Positions 8,488 through 17,656 of a stretch of 64,000 nucleotides of DNA are shown one piece after another; positions within the stretch are counted from its first letter, which is position 1; each line of letters opens with the position of its first letter. The translations under genes were made by a program, and so were the position numbers. The stretch is from an uncultured beta proteobacterium (lineage in GTDB: Bacteria; Pseudomonadota; Gammaproteobacteria; Burkholderiales; Burkholderiaceae_C), in the NCBI GenBank assembly GCA_903886275.1, contig CAISLN010000038.1, forward strand, positions 124,001 through 188,000, read 5' to 3'. The notes under the pieces are model-generated. The model had not been told where the DNA came from, made no database searches, and saw only the letters and a program-made list of their open reading frames with translations.

Positions 8488-10197
8488 ATGCTGATCGAAA
8501 CTCTGGCTGCCACGCGCGACATGCGGCGCTTCTACGAAATTGGCGCCGTGCTCATACGCCACGGCTTTGGCGACAGCGTGCGCCGCCTAGGCATGGCCGA
8601 CCAACTCGAGCGCGCCGGCCATGTGCTGCACTGGGACCATGTGGCCGACCTGGCCCATGTACCCCCGCCCAAGCAGGTGCGCCTGGCCCTTGAGGAGCTG
8701 GGCCCCACATTCGTCAAGCTGGGGCAAATTTTGGCCGGCCGCGCCGACCTGTTCGACCCCGAGTGGATTGCCGAGTTTGAGCTGCTGCAAAGCCAGGTGC
8801 CGGCCGTGCCGCTGGAACGGCTGCGCGCCCAACTCTGCGAAGACCTGGGCGGCGAGCCCGAGGCGGTGTTTGCGCGCTTTGACCCCTTGCCCCTGGCGGC
8901 CGCCTCCATTGCGCAGGTGCACCGGGCGCAGCTCAAGGATGGCACCGAGGTGGTGGTCAAGATACGCCGCCCCGGCATCACCGAGGTCATAGAGGCCGAC
9001 CTGCGCCTGCTCGACCATCTGGCGGCAATGGCGCAGGCCGAGTGGCCCTGGCTCAAGCCCTACCAACCCCGGTTGCTGGTGCGCGCGTTTTCCAAGTCGC
9101 TGCACCGCGAGCTCGATCTGGCGGCCGAATGCCGCAATGCCGAGCGCATTGCCGCCAACCTGAAGGAGCTGCCCCACATCGTGATCCCCAAGGTCCACTG
9201 GCAGCACACCGGCACCCGTGTCAATGTGCAGGACTATGTGCAGGGCGTGCCCGGACTGCAGTTGGAGCAGCTGACAGAGCAGGCCGGTTTTGATCGCCGA
9301 CTGCTGGCCCAGCGCGGCGCACAGGCGGTGCTGAAGATGATCGTGCAGGACGGCCTGTTCCATGCCGACCCGCATCCGGGCAACGTCTTTTATCTGAGCG
9401 GCAACCGCATTGCCTTTATTGACTTCGGCATGGTTGGCCATCTGTCAGCGCGCCGTCGCAGTGAGCTGCTGCAACTGCTGCTCGGACTGCTGGAGCGTCG
9501 CCCCGACGACGTGGCCGATGTGTTGCTGGACTGGACCGGCAGCGAGGGCACCATGGGCGCTGGCGTCAACCTGTCGCTGCTGGAAAACGAAATTGAATCC
9601 TTTGTAGACCAGTACCACGGCGTGCCCCTGGCCGAGCTCGCACTGGGCCAGATGCTCAGCGATGTCACGGCCATTTTGCGCGACCACCATTTGGGCCTGC
9701 CCGCCGATCTGGCGCTGTTGATCAAGGCCTTTGTGTCGCTGGAGGGCATGGGCCGCGGACTGGACCCCGGCTTCCATGTGGTCACCCATGCCACGCCCAT
9801 CTTGCGTCAGGTGGTTCGCGCCGGCTACAGCCCCAAGGTGCTGCTGAACCGCGGCTGGAAGACCCTGCTGCGCACCCTGTCGATGGTGGAGAAGCTGCCC
9901 CACGATTTGTCGCGCCTGCTGCGCAATGCAAGGCGTGGGCGGATGCATGTGAACCTGGAATTGGCCCACCTCAAGCGCGTGGGCGACCAGCTCAACCGGG
10001 CCGCCAACCGCCTGTCCATGGCCCTGGTCATCGCCGCGCTGGTGGTGGGGTCGTCGATTGTGATGAATGTGCAGGGCGGACCCACGGTGTTGGGGCTGCC
10101 GCTGTTTGGCTTCCTGGGATTTGTGGGCGCGGTGGTGGGGGGCCTGTGGCTGCTGCTGGCCATCTGGCGCAGCGACAAGTCGGACGCTGACGATTGA
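8488..10197 (+). CDS. ubiB: UbiB/ABC1-family atypical kinase
   Basis: The protein has the signature features of the ABC1/ADCK/UbiB family. These are the KxGQ motif (LGPTFVKLGQILAGR), the Ala-rich loop AAASIAQVHRAQLKDGTEVVVKIRRPG, the catalytic DPHPGN loop (LFHADPHPGNVFYL) and the IDFGMVGHL metal-binding segment. Two membrane helices lie at the C-terminus (MALVIAALVVGSSIVM and LGFVGAVVGGLWLLLAIW). UbiB proteins support ubiquinone biosynthesis or lipid handling at the inner membrane. Because a true ubiB in these bacteria usually sits by ubiE/ubiJ, this could be a second family member. The ATG at 8488 fits the family start (MLIETLAATRDMRRFYEI). The stop overlaps the next ATG (TGATG). Confidence 0.85.
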   Translation: MLIETLAATRDMRRFYEIGAVLIRHGFGDSVRRLGMADQLERAGHVLHWDHVADLAHVPPPKQVRLALEELGPTFVKLGQILAGRADLFDPEWIAEFELLQSQVPAVPLERLRAQLCEDLGGEPEAVFARFDPLPLAAASIAQVHRAQLKDGTEVVVKIRRPGITEVIEADLRLLDHLAAMAQAEWPWLKPYQPRLLVRAFSKSLHRELDLAAECRNAERIAANLKELPHIVIPKVHWQHTGTRVNVQDYVQGVPGLQLEQLTEQAGFDRRLLAQRGAQAVLKMIVQDGLFHADPHPGNVFYLSGNRIAFIDFGMVGHLSARRRSELLQLLLGLLERRPDDVADVLLDWTGSEGTMGAGVNLSLLENEIESFVDQYHGVPLAELALGQMLSDVTAILRDHHLGLPADLALLIKAFVSLEGMGRGLDPGFHVVTHATPILRQVVRAGYSPKVLLNRGWKTLLRTLSMVEKLPHDLSRLLRNARRGRMHVNLELAHLKRVGDQLNRAANRLSMALVIAALVVGSSIVMNVQGGPTVLGLPLFGFLGFVGAVVGGLWLLLAIWRSDKSDADD

Positions 10198-10913
10198 TGC
10201 ACCCCATGAATCCACAAGCGCAGCCAAACCGCCTGGTGACGTTTTGCGATGGCAGCGAGGCCCTGCGCAGGCGCAGCGTGGCCGCACAGGTACACAGCAC
10301 CACCTTGGAGGTACCGGCACCACCAGAGCGGCTGCAGGCCGACTGGAGCCGCGACATCGGCCAGCGCCTGTGCCTGGAGCCCGGCGATGTGGAGCAACTG
10401 CCCTTGGCGCGGGCCCGCATGCGCTGGCCCAACTACAAGGCTTGCGTGCAGGCCATGGCGCAATGGACGCGCAGCCTGGGTCTGCAGGAGCTGCTGGCCG
10501 ACAGCGAGGTCGCCCTGATGGCCTGCCGAGGCGCGCGCTACCACCATGACGGCGCGCAGTATGGCGCCATGGCCTTTTGCAATCTGTTCCTGAGTGAGGA
10601 CCGCGGGCTGGACCTGCATTTCCCTTCCACGGGTCAGCGCATCCCACTGGTGCGGGGCACGGCGGTATTGTTCGATACCGCACAAGCCCATGGCGTGATC
10701 GCGCGCCACGCAACAGGCTTTGTGGAGGCCGATTTTCCCGCAGGGCAAGACTGCAACCAGGTCTTCCTGACCTGGGAGCTGCCGATTGAAAACGCGCAAC
10801 TGGCAAAGCTGCTGGGCATTGCGTTCGACCCCTATCCCTCTGCTTGCCCGCTGCTCACGCAAGAGCAGGCTGCACCGGCCACGCTGTGCCCGCAGACCGG
10901 GCGCTGGACCTAG
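10197..10913 (+). CDS. Putative 2-oxoglutarate/Fe(II) oxygenase-like protein
   Basis: The central segment has a spacing that fits a double-stranded beta-helix iron site: YHHDGAQYGAM (a possible HxD), LHFPSTGQRIPLVRGTAVLFDTAQAHGVI (distal His), then a downstream Arg. I do not recognise a specific subfamily, so substrate and function are open. The ATG at 10197 overlaps the ubiB stop as TGATG, which points to coupled translation; a second ATG at 10206 is possible. There is no signal peptide. A partnership with the UbiB-like kinase is suggested only by the coupling. Confidence 0.5.
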   Translation: MHPMNPQAQPNRLVTFCDGSEALRRRSVAAQVHSTTLEVPAPPERLQADWSRDIGQRLCLEPGDVEQLPLARARMRWPNYKACVQAMAQWTRSLGLQELLADSEVALMACRGARYHHDGAQYGAMAFCNLFLSEDRGLDLHFPSTGQRIPLVRGTAVLFDTAQAHGVIARHATGFVEADFPAGQDCNQVFLTWELPIENAQLAKLLGIAFDPYPSACPLLTQEQAAPATLCPQTGRWT

Positions 10914-10918
10914 CCGGC

Positions 10919-11194
10919 TCAGGCGTCCTTGCGGGCCAGCGGCTTGTCGTGCCTGCGCGGCTTACCGGCGCGGCCGGTCTTGGACCATTCGTAGTCCTCG
11001 CCATCCGGGGTCTTGCCATCAACAACCTCATCCACGCCGGGCTTGCCCACATGCTGCGGGTCTTCGGCCACCATGGTGACAAAGCCATGGCCCGCGTCGC
11101 GTTTGTGCTTGACGATTTCCAGTGCGCGGGTGAGCAGCGCCTCGTCTTGCGAGCAGGCTTCACCGTTGGAGCTGGTCCAGTAAATTTTGAACAT
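10919..11194 (-). CDS. Small conserved hypothetical protein
   Basis: A 91-residue acidic and basic protein with no membrane segment or signal peptide. It starts FKIYWTSSNGEACSQDEALLTRALEIV and ends in a highly charged tail (KPRRHDKPLARKDA). I do not recognise a characterised domain. The gene lies tail-to-tail against the oxygenase-like gene, 5 bases apart, and divergent from the following ATPase gene. Confidence 0.5.
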   Translation of the reverse strand: MFKIYWTSSNGEACSQDEALLTRALEIVKHKRDAGHGFVTMVAEDPQHVGKPGVDEVVDGKTPDGEDYEWSKTGRAGKPRRHDKPLARKDA

Positions 11195-11236
11195 CGGTCA
11201 TCATAAGCGCCGGGCCTGTCGATAATCGCGCCACCC

Positions 11237-11764
11237 ATGCGCAACACCCCATCCATTCCCCCTGGTCTGATTGCCGTCACCGGCGACGAAGGCAGCGGCA
11301 AAACCAATTTCCTGCGTCGCCTCTGCGGCGAGCTCCCACCCCTGCCGGGTGAATTGCCCCACCCCGATGCGCATTGGCTGGACCTGAGCCTGCCCGGGCT
11401 GGATGCGCAAACTGCGCTGCAGATCTGGGCAGAGCAGCGCCTGCGCTACCCGCGCTGGTCGGCCGAGCTGCAGCAGGAACTGGCGCAGGCCCTGCTGCTG
11501 CTGGCGCACCAGGACAAGCCGCTCTACATGCTCTCCACCGGCAGCCGGCGCAAGGTGGCCCTGATCGGCCTGCTGGCCTGCGGCGCCACAGTGACCTGCC
11601 TGGACCAACCCTATGCGGCGCTGGACATGGCGTCCATTCAACAGGTCAGAGGCTTTCTGCAAGACATGGCCGACCACAGCAGCCGCAGCTGGCTGGTGGC
11701 CGATTACGAGGCCGACCCGCGCCTGACCTGGAGCCAAGTGATCGCGCTGGACGGGAACAGATAG
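11237..11764 (+). CDS. Degenerate ABC-type ATPase domain protein
   Basis: A 175-residue single P-loop domain. Walker A is intact (GDEGSGKT, residues ~17-24). The signature-like motif reads LSTGSRRKVAL instead of LSGGQ, recalling CcmA-type subunits. Walker B reads TCLDQPYAALD, where the catalytic Glu of DEP is Gln. The H-loop His is not seen (SWLVADYEAD). By family knowledge a Glu-to-Gln change there strongly slows ATP hydrolysis, so this may be a binding or regulatory domain. No permease gene is adjacent, and the domain is shorter than a typical transporter ATPase. Confidence 0.55.
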   Translation: MRNTPSIPPGLIAVTGDEGSGKTNFLRRLCGELPPLPGELPHPDAHWLDLSLPGLDAQTALQIWAEQRLRYPRWSAELQQELAQALLLLAHQDKPLYMLSTGSRRKVALIGLLACGATVTCLDQPYAALDMASIQQVRGFLQDMADHSSRSWLVADYEADPRLTWSQVIALDGNR

Positions 11765-11825
11765 TCCCTAACAGTCCACGCAAGGTACTGGCGTCTTTCC
11801 ACCCCATTGGGGCTTTCCGGCAATT

Positions 11826-11871
11826 GTTGGCAATATTGACAACACATTAGCGTGTTGGCAAAATTGCCAAC
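11826..11871 (+). promoter_or_regulatory. Promoter with two palindromic operators (toxin-antitoxin)
   Basis: Two copies of the same palindrome lie 28 bases apart: GTTGGCAATATTGACAAC (11826-11843, one mismatch) and GTTGGCAAAATTGCCAAC (11854-11871). A promoter fits between and within them: TTGACA at 11836-11841, a 17-nt spacer, CAAAAT at 11859-11864. The -35 and -10 elements each fall inside a palindrome, as expected for autorepression. Predicted transcription would begin close to the GTG at 11872, giving a leaderless or nearly leaderless message. Confidence 0.65.
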
Positions 11872-11998
11872 GTGAAAGCCCAACTGATCACCCGCTTCAA
11901 AGACATCACCGTCGATGGTGCAATACTTGAAGTCGTGATTTGGAAGGTGCCCAAATGAAGACTTTATTGCAGCCGTCGCTGCCAGGAGAGCACCATGA
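11872..11998 (+). pseudogene. DUF6516-like toxin remnant with internal deletion
   Basis: The GTG at 11872 opens 28 codons (KAQLITRFKDITVDGAILEVVIWKVPK) that match the N-terminus of DUF6516-type toxins, which normally run to about 100 residues. It stops at 11956-11958. From 11960 another frame reads DFIAAVAARRAP and ends at 11996-11998, overlapping the antitoxin ATG as ATGA. This looks like the family's C-terminus. The simplest reading is that the middle of the toxin was deleted while both ends, the promoter and the coupled antitoxin start were kept. The C-terminal match is from memory and less certain than the N-terminal one. Confidence 0.6.
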
Positions 11999-12348
11999 CC
12001 GAACGCTATCTGACCATCACGCTGCAGCCTGACTGGAAGGGCGCATTGCGCGCCATGGCCAAGCCGGCCAAGGCCGACAAGTACCAGGGCGAAGTGCTCA
12101 ATTTTGAGAGCCCGGCACATTTTTTTGGTCAGCTTTCTGAAAAACGCTGGGAGATTGTTCGCGCCACCCAGGGCAAAGGTGAGTTGTCGGTACGTGAGCT
12201 CAGTCGCGCTGTAGGGCGCGATGTCAAGCGCGTGCACGACGATGTTGTGGTCTTGGCAGACCTGGGTTTACTGGAGCGCACAGCCAGCGGTGGCGTCCTT
12301 TGCCCCTATGCATCCATGCACATTGACATGTACTTGAAAGCGGCTTGA
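11995..12348 (+). CDS. HVO_A0114-like HTH antitoxin/repressor
   Basis: A 117-residue protein. The N-terminal part contains FESPAHFFGQLSEKRWEIVRATQ. The winged-helix part is GELSVRELSRAVGRDVKRVHDDVVVLADLGLLER, typical of the HVO_A0114 putative DNA-binding family that pairs with DUF6516 toxins. It is complete and preceded by CCAGGAG with good spacing. It probably binds the two palindromes at 11826-11871. With the toxin broken, it now acts at most as an orphan repressor or antitoxin. Confidence 0.7.
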   Translation: MTERYLTITLQPDWKGALRAMAKPAKADKYQGEVLNFESPAHFFGQLSEKRWEIVRATQGKGELSVRELSRAVGRDVKRVHDDVVVLADLGLLERTASGGVLCPYASMHIDMYLKAA

Positions 12349-12412
12349 TACGCCCCGTCGGCATGCCATCAAAACGCCCTCTCCAATAGCTCCGATTTTC
12401 GGAGTACAGATA

Positions 12413-13432
<1,020 letters not shown>

Positions 13433-13597
13433 GGCAGGTAGAGGTGAGGCGGTGGCCCATTGTCACTGCGCGCAGGCGGACGGGCTAGCGTGAGGCTATT
13501 GCGCACCAACCCACAGCCAAGGGTTTGCTACCGATTGACAGATGGTGCCCGGTGCTCGAAGGTAGCAGGCCCAACCTGCCTCACCGGAATAAAGCCC

Positions 13598-15523
13598 ATG
13601 CAAGTCACGCCGCGCCAGCACATGGATACCGTTATGCAAGTCGCACTCCACGGCCAGGCCATGGCGAGTCGGCATGAGCGGCTGATACGCGACAGCTGGC
13701 AGCGCTGCGTGCACGAGCACCGACTCGACCCCACGCGCATGCAAGAGGCCGTCATCCTGCCGCAGGCGCGGCTGCGCGAGCACAAGGACCAAATGGACGC
13801 GCTGCTGCAGATCGCCCGCCATGGGCTGGAGTCGCTCTACAGCAAGGTGTGTGGCCTGGGTTATGTGGTGCTGCTGACCGATGCGCGCGGCGTCACGGTG
13901 GATTTTTTGGGCGATCTGGTGGCCGAGCCCAGCCTGCGCAAGGCCGGCCTGTACCTGGGTGCCGACTGGAGCGAACAGCAAGCCGGCACCTGTGGCGTGG
14001 GCACCTGCATCAGCACCGGTCAGGCCCTGACCGTGCACCTGGACGACCACTTCGATGCCACCCATATGCCGCTCACCTGCACCAGTGCGCCCATCTACGA
14101 CAGCACAGGAAGCCTGAGCGCGGTGCTGGACATCTCGCAGCTCAGCTCCTCGCAACCCAAGGAAAGCCAGCACCTGGCGCTGCAACTGGTGACCATGCAC
14201 GCGCACGACATCGAGAACGCCGCCTTTTTGCACCGCCACCGGCGCGACTGGGTGCTGCGCCTGTCGAGCGCGCCGCAGTTTTTGGAGGTGCAGCCCGAGT
14301 ACCTGCTGGCGCTCGATGCGAGCGGCCGCGTGGTCGGCCACAACCGGCGCGCGCAACTGGCCTTGCAAGGCGCGGGCCATGCACCTCTGCTGGGCCAGCG
14401 TTTTGAAGAAGTGTTTGAGCTGCCGTTTGCGCGCATTGGCAGCTATGTGATGACCCAGCCCAGCGACCAGCGCGCGCTGATGCTCGCCACTGCGCAGCGC
14501 CTGCTGTTTCTCTCAGCCACGCCGCCGCCGCCCACTGTGGTGGCGCGTGCGGCCAGCCAGTTGCCCGCGCCGCTGGCCGCCCTCTCGCAAGGCGACCCGG
14601 CGCTGGACCGGCAAATTGCACGCGTGGCGCTGCTGGTCAACTCGCCCATCAGCCTGCTGGTGACGGGCGAGACCGGCTCGGGCAAGGAGTATTTCGCAAG
14701 GGCCGTGCATGCCAGCGGCGCGCGCAAATCCATGCCCTTTGTAGCGGTGAACTGCGCCGCCATTCCTGAGACCCTGATCGAGAGCGAGCTGTTTGGGCAC
14801 CTCGCGGGCAGCTTCTCCGGCGCCAGTGCGCGGGGCAAGCGCGGCCTGATCCAGCAGGCCGATGGCGGCACGCTGTTTCTGGACGAGATCGGCGACATGC
14901 CGCTGGCCCTGCAGGCGCGCCTGCTGCGCGTGCTGTCCGAGCATGAGGTGCTGCCGGTGGGCGCCTTGCAGCCGGTGGCGGTCAACATCCGCGTGATTGC
15001 CGCCACCCATGCGCCGCTGGAGGCCATGGTGCATGCCAGGCGCTTTCGCGATGACCTGTACTACCGCTTGAATGGGGCGCACTTCACACTGCCGCCGCTG
15101 CGCCAGCGCGCCGACCTGGGCGCCACCCTGGACCGCATGTTGGGCTCGCACTCACTCACCGCAGCGGCACGCGAGCGCCTGCTGGCCTACGCCTGGCCGG
15201 GCAATCTGCGCGAGTTGAAGAACGTGCTGGACTATGCCGCCAGCATGAGCGAGGGCCGGGCCATCGCGCTGCAAGATCTGCCGGAGCCCCTGCAAGCCGA
15301 GGCGCTGGCGGTCAAGCCCGCGCAGGCCGCGCAGGCCGCGCCGGGCGATGCGGGATCGGCGGCGCTGCTGCAGGCCCTGCGCCAGGCGCATTGGAATGTC
15401 AGCGAAGTGGCGCGCCAACTGGGCCTGTCGCGCATGACCCTGTACCGGCGCATGAAGCGCGCCGGCATCGTGGCGCCCAACCAGGAAACTTCCCATGGTG
15501 GCGATGGGATGGGGGAGTCGTAG
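13598..15523 (+). CDS. Sigma-54-type transcriptional activator (AcoR-like)
   Basis: Domain order is an AcoR-type N-terminal region with GAF sensor (to about residue 235), an AAA+ central domain and a Fis-type HTH at the end (WNVSEVARQLGLSRMTLYRRMKRAG). Walker A is GETGSGKE and Walker B is GGTLFLDEIGDMP. The sigma-54 contact loop normally reads GAFTGA but here reads GSFSGA near residue 405. That may weaken coupling to sigma-54 RNA polymerase or mean sigma-70 use. ATG 13598 is the best start; ATG 13619 is an alternative. The target is not evident: the divergent pirin gene is a candidate, but no clear -24/-12 promoter was seen. Confidence 0.8.
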   Translation: MQVTPRQHMDTVMQVALHGQAMASRHERLIRDSWQRCVHEHRLDPTRMQEAVILPQARLREHKDQMDALLQIARHGLESLYSKVCGLGYVVLLTDARGVTVDFLGDLVAEPSLRKAGLYLGADWSEQQAGTCGVGTCISTGQALTVHLDDHFDATHMPLTCTSAPIYDSTGSLSAVLDISQLSSSQPKESQHLALQLVTMHAHDIENAAFLHRHRRDWVLRLSSAPQFLEVQPEYLLALDASGRVVGHNRRAQLALQGAGHAPLLGQRFEEVFELPFARIGSYVMTQPSDQRALMLATAQRLLFLSATPPPPTVVARAASQLPAPLAALSQGDPALDRQIARVALLVNSPISLLVTGETGSGKEYFARAVHASGARKSMPFVAVNCAAIPETLIESELFGHLAGSFSGASARGKRGLIQQADGGTLFLDEIGDMPLALQARLLRVLSEHEVLPVGALQPVAVNIRVIAATHAPLEAMVHARRFRDDLYYRLNGAHFTLPPLRQRADLGATLDRMLGSHSLTAAARERLLAYAWPGNLRELKNVLDYAASMSEGRAIALQDLPEPLQAEALAVKPAQAAQAAPGDAGSAALLQALRQAHWNVSEVARQLGLSRMTLYRRMKRAGIVAPNQETSHGGDGMGES

Positions 15524-15572
15524 CCCGGCGATCGTTCGCGCAAGGGCAGGCCAACTTCTTTGCACGCAGCGT

Positions 15573-15610
15573 GTGACAGTTGTCGCATGTGGGGCTGTGA
15601 GAACTGTCAC
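15573..15610. repeat. Dispersed hairpin repeat, copy 1
   Basis: A 15-bp imperfect stem, GTGACAGTTGTCGCA (15573-15587) with TGTGAGAACTGTCAC (15596-15610), encloses an 8-base loop. The 46-base unit 15565-15610 matches 26954-26999 at 41 positions. It lies between convergent genes and overlaps the end of torR, where it may help end transcription. Confidence 0.65.
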
Positions 15611-16305
15611 GCCGCCAGCACATAGCCCACGCCCTGCACCGTCACGATGATGCGCGGGTTGGCGGGGCTCACTTCGATCTTGCGGCGCAGGCGCCCGATC
15701 AGCACATCGATGGTCCGGTCGCTGGGCGCCCGGTCGCGCCCGCTGACCTGGTCGATCAGGCTGTCGCGGCTTTGCACCCGGCCCGGGTGCTTGCTCAGGG
15801 TGGCCAGCAGCTCAAACTCAAAGCGGGTTACATGCACATCCTCTCCGCCTGGCGAGGTCAGGGCGCGGCGCGGAATGCTCAGGGTCCAGCCGGCAAAACG
15901 CTTGACCGGCTGGTCTTGCTGCACCAGCCGCGCCGATACCGTGCGCCGCAACAGGTTCTTGGTGCGGGCAAACAGCTCGCGCGTGTTGAAGGGCTTGGTC
16001 ACGTAGTCGTCGGCGCCCAGCTCCAGCGCCACGATGCGGTCCACATCCTCGGCCTTGCCGGTGACCATGATGACCCCCACCTCCGACTGGCGGCGTATCT
16101 CGCGCAGCAGCGAGAAGCCGTCCTCGTCGGGCAGGCTGATGTCCAGCAGGATCAGGTCCACATCGCCCTTGGCGAAGAGCGCGCGCATGGTCTCGCCATC
16201 GGGCGCGGTGCTGACCCGGTAACCCTCCTTGCTGATGTAGGCAGCCAGCGTGGTGCTGGCGACCAAATCATCTTCAACAATCAGGATGTGGCTGTGGACA
16301 TGCAT
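15607..16305 (-). CDS. torR: TorR-like OmpR-family response regulator
   Basis: The receiver domain occupies residues 1-120, with the acidic pair ED near residue 11, phospho-acceptor Asp in DLILLDISLPDEDGF and the conserved Lys in DDYVTKPFN. A winged-helix OmpR domain follows (ALTSPGGEDVHVTRFEFELLATLSKHPGRVQSRD... TIDVLIGRLRRKIE... TVQGVGYVLAA). It is divergent from torC with exact TorR-type boxes between them, so the TorR assignment is strong by context. It should be phosphorylated by the hybrid kinase at 21037 and switch on torCDA when TMAO is present. Confidence 0.88.
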   Translation of the reverse strand: MHVHSHILIVEDDLVASTTLAAYISKEGYRVSTAPDGETMRALFAKGDVDLILLDISLPDEDGFSLLREIRRQSEVGVIMVTGKAEDVDRIVALELGADDYVTKPFNTRELFARTKNLLRRTVSARLVQQDQPVKRFAGWTLSIPRRALTSPGGEDVHVTRFEFELLATLSKHPGRVQSRDSLIDQVSGRDRAPSDRTIDVLIGRLRRKIEVSPANPRIIVTVQGVGYVLAA

Positions 16306-16344
16306 GGGGTGGCGTTCCTTGGAGGGCGGCCCGCATCATAGTCC

Positions 16345-16365
16345 CTGTTCATATCCTGTTTACAT
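16345..16365 (+). promoter_or_regulatory. Tandem TorR boxes upstream of torC
   Basis: CTGTTCATAT (16345-16354) is identical to the decameric tor box known from Escherichia coli. CTGTTTACAT (16356-16365) follows 11 bases on, differing at 2 positions. A weaker box-like match, GCATTCACAT, lies at 16399-16408. The direct-repeat arrangement with one-turn spacing is what TorR recognises in the E. coli torCAD promoter. Confidence 0.8.
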
Positions 16366-16474
16366 CTTGAGGCAAAGCGTTCAAGTGCTTTGCGCACCGC
16401 ATTCACATCGCCTCTTTACGCTCTGAATCAGTGGCGAAGCCTTCGCCATCGGGTGGGTGTCGCAGGAGATAGTG

Positions 16475-17656
16475 ATGTTCAAAAAAGCGAGTGGCTTGTT
16501 GACCTCGATAAGGCCCCGTTATGGGATGGCGCTGTTGTTGCTTGCCGGTGCGCTGTTGGGAATTATTTTCTGGGGTGGCTTTCACGCTGTGCTCGATGCC
16601 ACCAACTCCGAGGCCTTCTGCATTTCTTGCCACCAGATGCGCGACACGGTCTACCAGGAATACCAGGCCAGCGTGCATTACAAAAATGCTTCCGGTGTGG
16701 CGGCCACTTGCTCCGATTGCCATGTGCCCCAACCGCTGGGCCCCAAGTTGCTAGCCAAGCTCGACGCTGTCAGCGACCTCTACCACACGCTCATGGGAAC
16801 CATAGACACGCCCGAGAAGTTCGAGGCCGAGCGCCTGGCCATGGCCAAGCGGGTCTGGGCCCGCATGGCCGCGACCGATTCGCGTGAGTGCCGCAACTGC
16901 CACGCAGCCCATGCCTTTGATGTCACCAAGATGAAGAAGCCGCAGGAGGCCGATCGCATGGTCAAGGGTCTGGCCGCAGGCGAGACCTGCATTGCCTGCC
17001 ACAAGGGCATTGCCCACAAGCTGCCCGACCTGACACAGGGCTACCAGTCGCTCCTCAATGGCATGGCCAGCGGTGCGAGCCACAACAAGTTGGGCAAGGG
17101 CGATGTGGTGTTTTCGTTTCGCACCGGTGCGCTCTATTTGGATGTGCCAACGGCCGCGCCGGATGCTGCGGGCGACGGCAAACTGCTGGCCGCGACCCAG
17201 GCCACTGTGTTGGAGCAGCGCGGCGACTGGGTGCTGCTCAAGCTCGACGGCTGGCAACAGCAGGGCGCTGAGCGGGTGCTGTATGCGCTCAAGGGCCAGC
17301 GCATTTTGAATGCCGCGCTGGGCGAGACCCTGCTTGCCAAGGTCAGCGCCGGGGCCCCGCTGGAAGACCCCGACACCGGCCTGGTTTGGTCGCAGGTGTC
17401 GCTGCAGGCCTGGGCGGCCAAGGCCGACCTGAGCACCGACCAGAAGGCCTTGTGGGCCTATGGTGCAGAGCTCTACAACAGCAGTTGCGGCACTTGCCAC
17501 AGCCTGCCACCCAAGGACCATTCCCTGGCCAACCAGGTGAGCGGCACGCTCAATGCGATGAAGCGCTTTATCTCGCTCGACGAAGAGCAGGTCCGCTTTC
17601 TCCTGAAATACCTTCAGTTCAATTCCAAAGACACAGCAGGAGCCCACCATGTTTGA
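16475..17656 (+). CDS. torC: TorC pentaheme c-type cytochrome
   Basis: The gene encodes a membrane-anchored quinol-oxidising cytochrome that passes electrons to TorA. An N-terminal anchor helix (GMALLLLAGALLGIIFWGGF) is followed by four heme motifs of the NapC/NirT type: CISCH (~49), CSDCH (~79), CRNCH (~139) and CIACH (~172). A fifth, CGTCH (~338), sits in the C-terminal TorC-specific domain. The total of five hemes matches TorC. ATG 16475 is chosen because AGGAG lies 6 nt upstream; GTG 16457 is also in frame. It leads the torCDA unit and its stop overlaps the torD start by 8 bases. Confidence 0.92.
   Translation: MFKKASGLLTSIRPRYGMALLLLAGALLGIIFWGGFHAVLDATNSEAFCISCHQMRDTVYQEYQASVHYKNASGVAATCSDCHVPQPLGPKLLAKLDAVSDLYHTLMGTIDTPEKFEAERLAMAKRVWARMAATDSRECRNCHAAHAFDVTKMKKPQEADRMVKGLAAGETCIACHKGIAHKLPDLTQGYQSLLNGMASGASHNKLGKGDVVFSFRTGALYLDVPTAAPDAAGDGKLLAATQATVLEQRGDWVLLKLDGWQQQGAERVLYALKGQRILNAALGETLLAKVSAGAPLEDPDTGLVWSQVSLQAWAAKADLSTDQKALWAYGAELYNSSCGTCHSLPPKDHSLANQVSGTLNAMKRFISLDEEQVRFLLKYLQFNSKDTAGAHHV

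Noticed and set aside
9445..10806. Long minus-strand ORF opposite ubiB and the oxygenase-like gene
   Set aside because: Low-complexity antisense frame of high-GC coding DNA; the plus-strand frames carry conserved motifs.
15573..15610. Hairpin repeat as a TorR or sigma-54 site
   Set aside because: The copy at 26962 is far from tor genes and copy 1 lies between gene ends, so a dispersed repeat is the better explanation.
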